Shown here: positions 51,938 through 54,217 of the stretch, piece by piece
How the letters are laid out: each line of letters begins with the position of its first letter
Numbering within the stretch: position 1 is the first letter of the stretch
Source of the DNA: Sphingobium sp. Ant17
GTDB lineage: Bacteria; Pseudomonadota; Alphaproteobacteria; Sphingomonadales; Sphingomonadaceae
Reading direction: 5' to 3'
Length of the DNA stretch: 54,217 nucleotides
Assembly: GCF_000588875.1 (NCBI RefSeq)
Contig: NZ_JEMV01000003.1
Coordinates: 86,304-140,520, forward strand
Translations under genes and position numbers: made by a program
Notes under the pieces: generated by a model
The model's input: only the letters and a program-made list of their open reading frames with translations
What the model was told of the DNA's origin: nothing
Databases searched by the model: none

Positions 51938-53790
51938 GCGCGCTGCCGCTGGTCGCGCTGGTCGGCAACCCCAATGCGGGCAAAAGCGCGCTGTTCAATG
52001 CGCTGACCGGCGCGCGGCAGAAGCTGGGCAATTATCCTGGTGTCACCGTGGAGCGCAAGGCGGGCCGTCTTTCGCTCAGCGATGGTCGCCCGATCGAACT
52101 GGTCGATCTGCCCGGCACCTACAGCCTTGATCCCGGCAGCCCCGACGAACAGGTGACCCGCGATGTGGTCATGGGCAAGCAGGTGGGCGAAAAACGCCCC
52201 GACGCGCTGGTGATCGTGGTCGATGCCACCAATCTCGACAATCATCTGCGGTTCGCGCTGGAGCTGATCGCGCTCGGCCTGCCGACGATCGTGGCGCTGA
52301 ATATGGTCGATCTCGCCACCCGCGACGGGTTGGAACTGGATGCGGCGACCCTGTCGCGCGAACTGGGCGTGCCCGTGATCGCCACCGTCGCAGTGCGCAA
52401 GCGCGGGCTCGATCATCTGCGTGAAGCGCTAGGCGAGATGCTGGGCGAAGGCCGCGCGGTGCGTGCCGCAGCACCCGACCGCGATTTCGACACGTTGCGC
52501 GCCGAAGCGCGGCGCATCGCCCGCGCCGGGATCGTGCGCGAAACCCCCTCGCGTCGCCTCACAGCGGCGGTCGATCGGGTCGCGCTGCATCCGGTCTTCG
52601 GCCTGATACTGCTGCTCGCCTTGCTGTTCGTGATGTTCCAGGCGGTCTATGCCTGGTCCGAAGCGCCGATCGCAATGATTGAGGGAGTAGCGGAGGCCGC
52701 CGCCAGCGCCGTGCGCGACGCGCTACCAGATGGCATCATCCGCTCCTTCCTGGTCGATGGCGTCATCAATGGCGTCGGATCGGTGGTGGTGTTCCTGCCG
52801 CAGATTCTCATCCTCTTCTTCTTCATCCTGATGCTGGAGGCGACCGGCTATATGGTCCGCGCCGCCTTCCTGATGGATGGCATCATGGCCAGGGTCGGGC
52901 TGTCGGGCCGCGCCTTCATTCCCCTGCTCTCCTCCTTCGCCTGTGCGATTCCCGGCATCATGGCGACGCGGACGATCGCCGACCCGCGCGATCGGCTGAC
53001 GACGATCCTCATCGCGCCGCTGATGACCTGTTCAGCGCGTCTGCCGGTCTATGCCGTGATCATCGGGGCCTTCATCCCCGCGCGCGACGTGCTGCCGGGC
53101 GTGGGGTTGCAGGGCTTCGTCCTCTTCTGCCTCTATGTCGCCGGGATCATCGGCGCGATGCTGGTGGCGCTGATCCTGCGGATGACCGTGACCAAGGGCG
53201 CAAGCGGCGGCTTTCTGATGGAAATGCCCAAATATCAATGGCCGCGCGCGCAGGATATCCTGCTTGGCCTATGGCAGCGGGCGATGACGTTCCTCAAGCG
53301 CGCGGGCACGATCATCTTCGCCTCCACCGTAATCCTCTGGTTGCTGCTGTCCTTCCCCAAAGTGCCGGACGGCAGTGCGGTCAGCCAGGTCGATCACTCG
53401 ATCGCCGGGCGCATCGCCAGCGGCCTGAATGTCGTGCTGGAACCGATCGGCTTCAACCGCGACATTTCGCTGGCATTGATCCCGGCCATGGCAGCGCGCG
53501 AAGTCGCCGTCTCGGCGCTCGCCACCGTCTATTCGATCGAGGCCGGCGATGACGAAGCGCTGTTGGAAAAAAGCCTGGGTGACCGATTGAAGGACCAGTG
53601 GCCGCTGCCCACCGCATTGGCCTTCCTTGCCTGGTTCATCTTCGCGCCGCAGTGCATTTCGACGATTGCGGTCACGCGACGCGAGACCAATGGCTGGAAA
53701 TGGCCCTTATTCATGCTCGGCTATTTGTTTGCGCTTGCCTATGTCGCGGCGGGCGTCACCTACTGGACCGCGACCGCAGCGGGACTATAA
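51934..53790 (+). CDS. feoB: FeoB, ferrous iron transporter
   Basis: Inner-membrane Fe2+ importer with an N-terminal G domain, 618 residues, shorter than the 773 of E. coli but usual for sphingomonads. P-loop GNPNAGKS at 11-18, switch I around NYPGVTVERK, DLPG at 58-61, NMVD at 123-126. Two Gate (nucleoside-recognition-like) membrane domains follow: RAFIPLLSSFACAIPGIMAT, APLMTCSARLPVYAVIIGAF with its conserved Cys-Ser motif, and ALIPAMAAREVAVSALATVY. The frame is open upstream through feoA, but ATG 51934 is the right start. FeoC was not seen. Confidence 0.95.
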   Translation: MSALPLVALVGNPNAGKSALFNALTGARQKLGNYPGVTVERKAGRLSLSDGRPIELVDLPGTYSLDPGSPDEQVTRDVVMGKQVGEKRPDALVIVVDATNLDNHLRFALELIALGLPTIVALNMVDLATRDGLELDAATLSRELGVPVIATVAVRKRGLDHLREALGEMLGEGRAVRAAAPDRDFDTLRAEARRIARAGIVRETPSRRLTAAVDRVALHPVFGLILLLALLFVMFQAVYAWSEAPIAMIEGVAEAAASAVRDALPDGIIRSFLVDGVINGVGSVVVFLPQILILFFFILMLEATGYMVRAAFLMDGIMARVGLSGRAFIPLLSSFACAIPGIMATRTIADPRDRLTTILIAPLMTCSARLPVYAVIIGAFIPARDVLPGVGLQGFVLFCLYVAGIIGAMLVALILRMTVTKGASGGFLMEMPKYQWPRAQDILLGLWQRAMTFLKRAGTIIFASTVILWLLLSFPKVPDGSAVSQVDHSIAGRIASGLNVVLEPIGFNRDISLALIPAMAAREVAVSALATVYSIEAGDDEALLEKSLGDRLKDQWPLPTALAFLAWFIFAPQCISTIAVTRRETNGWKWPLFMLGYLFALAYVAAGVTYWTATAAGL

Positions 53791-53820
53791 GGGGCCGCTT
53801 TCAAGGCATTCGGAGGAATC

Positions 53821-54217
53821 ATGGCAGGGTCTGTCAACAAGGTCATTCTGGTCGGCAATCTGGGCGCGGACCCGGAGGTCAAAAGCTTCCAGAATGGCGG
53901 CAAGGTGTGCAACCTGCGCATCGCCACGTCCGAAAGCTGGAAGGACCGGATGACCGGAGAGAAGAAGGAGCGTACCGAATGGCACACGGTCGCAATTTTC
54001 TCCGAGGGTCTGGTGGGCGTTGCCGAACGCTTCCTGCGCAAGGGCAGCAAGGTGTATATCGAAGGCCAGTTGCGCACCCGCAAATGGCAGGACCAGTCGG
54101 GTAACGACCGCTATTCCACTGAAGTCGTGCTTCAGGGTTTGGGCTCGGTACTCACGATGCTGGATGGCGCGCCGGGCGGCGGCGGCGGTCAGGGTGGCGG
54201 CTATGGCGGTGGCGGCG
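53821..54217 (+). CDS. ssb: Single-stranded DNA-binding protein (3' partial)
   Basis: OB-fold protein that coats single-stranded DNA in replication and repair. [20 protein letters not shown] is the standard opening, followed by [66 protein letters not shown] and the start of the Gly-rich linker ([14 protein letters not shown]), where the window ends. The acidic C-terminal tip is therefore outside. GGAGGA lies 3 nt before the ATG. About 132 residues are visible. Confidence 0.95.
   Translation, partial: MAGSVNKVILVGNLGADPEVKSFQNGGKVCNLRIATSESWKDRMTGEKKERTEWHTVAIFSEGLVGVAERFLRKGSKVYIEGQLRTRKWQDQSGNDRYSTEVVLQGLGSVLTMLDGAPGGGGGQGGGYGGGG

Overview
The window is GC-rich, gene-dense DNA from an alphaproteobacterium, most likely a sphingomonad (Sphingobium-like). 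The evidence is FzlA- and SciP-type cell-cycle proteins, a COQ9 protein, a K+-insensitive proton-pumping pyrophosphatase, and several families of short palindromic repeats whose translations (RAEPVEAS..., PHPNPSPEGRG) recur in sphingomonad proteins. The genus is inferred from protein and repeat style only; no rRNA gene is present. I saw no tRNA, CRISPR array, insertion sequence or prophage.

Layout. 0-5.4 kb: flavin monooxygenase (cut by the window edge), membrane acyltransferase, HerA/DUF87 ATPase, MATE exporter. 5.5-11.4 kb: a valS fragment lacking its N-terminal half, joined through a palindromic element to a suf (Fe-S assembly) operon read leftward: Rrf2 regulator, sufB, a DUF559 nuclease gene bracketed by inverted repeats, a conserved unknown gene, sufC, sufD. 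11.5-15.8 kb: AraC-type regulator, a structured 350-bp intergenic region with an intrinsic terminator on the minus strand, pyrD and ggt. 15.8-25.9 kb: M1 aminopeptidase, cytochrome b561, acs, fzlA, an MmeI-like single-chain restriction-modification enzyme, GAF-GGDEF diguanylate cyclase. 26-32 kb: S9 peptidase, hppA, an unknown membrane protein. 31.4-36.4 kb: the leftward run mnmA, hisG, hisD, nusB, thiL, with a palindromic repeat in every gap. 36.5-44.8 kb: sciP, two convergent GlsB-type stress membrane proteins, an RND efflux adaptor and pump, DUF445, tonB. 44.9-48.8 kb: riboflavin operon (unknown gene, ribD, ribE, an HTH-RibB-RibX fusion with its own operator-like promoter, ribH). 48.9-54.2 kb: old yellow enzyme, DMT exporter, COQ9, feoA-feoB, ssb (cut by the window end).

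Two themes stand out. First, several genes that should be essential or important (sufC, sufD, pyrD, ggt twice, and probably sciP, one glsB-type gene and the RND adaptor) each read correctly once one base is restored in a short homopolymer, and valS is cut in half at a repeat. I read this mainly as sequence or assembly error rather than decay, so these genes should be treated as probably intact in the organism. Second, there are candidates for undescribed biology: the DUF559 nuclease cassette between inverted repeats, the self-regulating HTH-RibB-RibX protein with an 18-bp perfect palindrome between its -35 and -10 boxes, and a minus-strand small RNA or attenuator upstream of the AraC-type gene.
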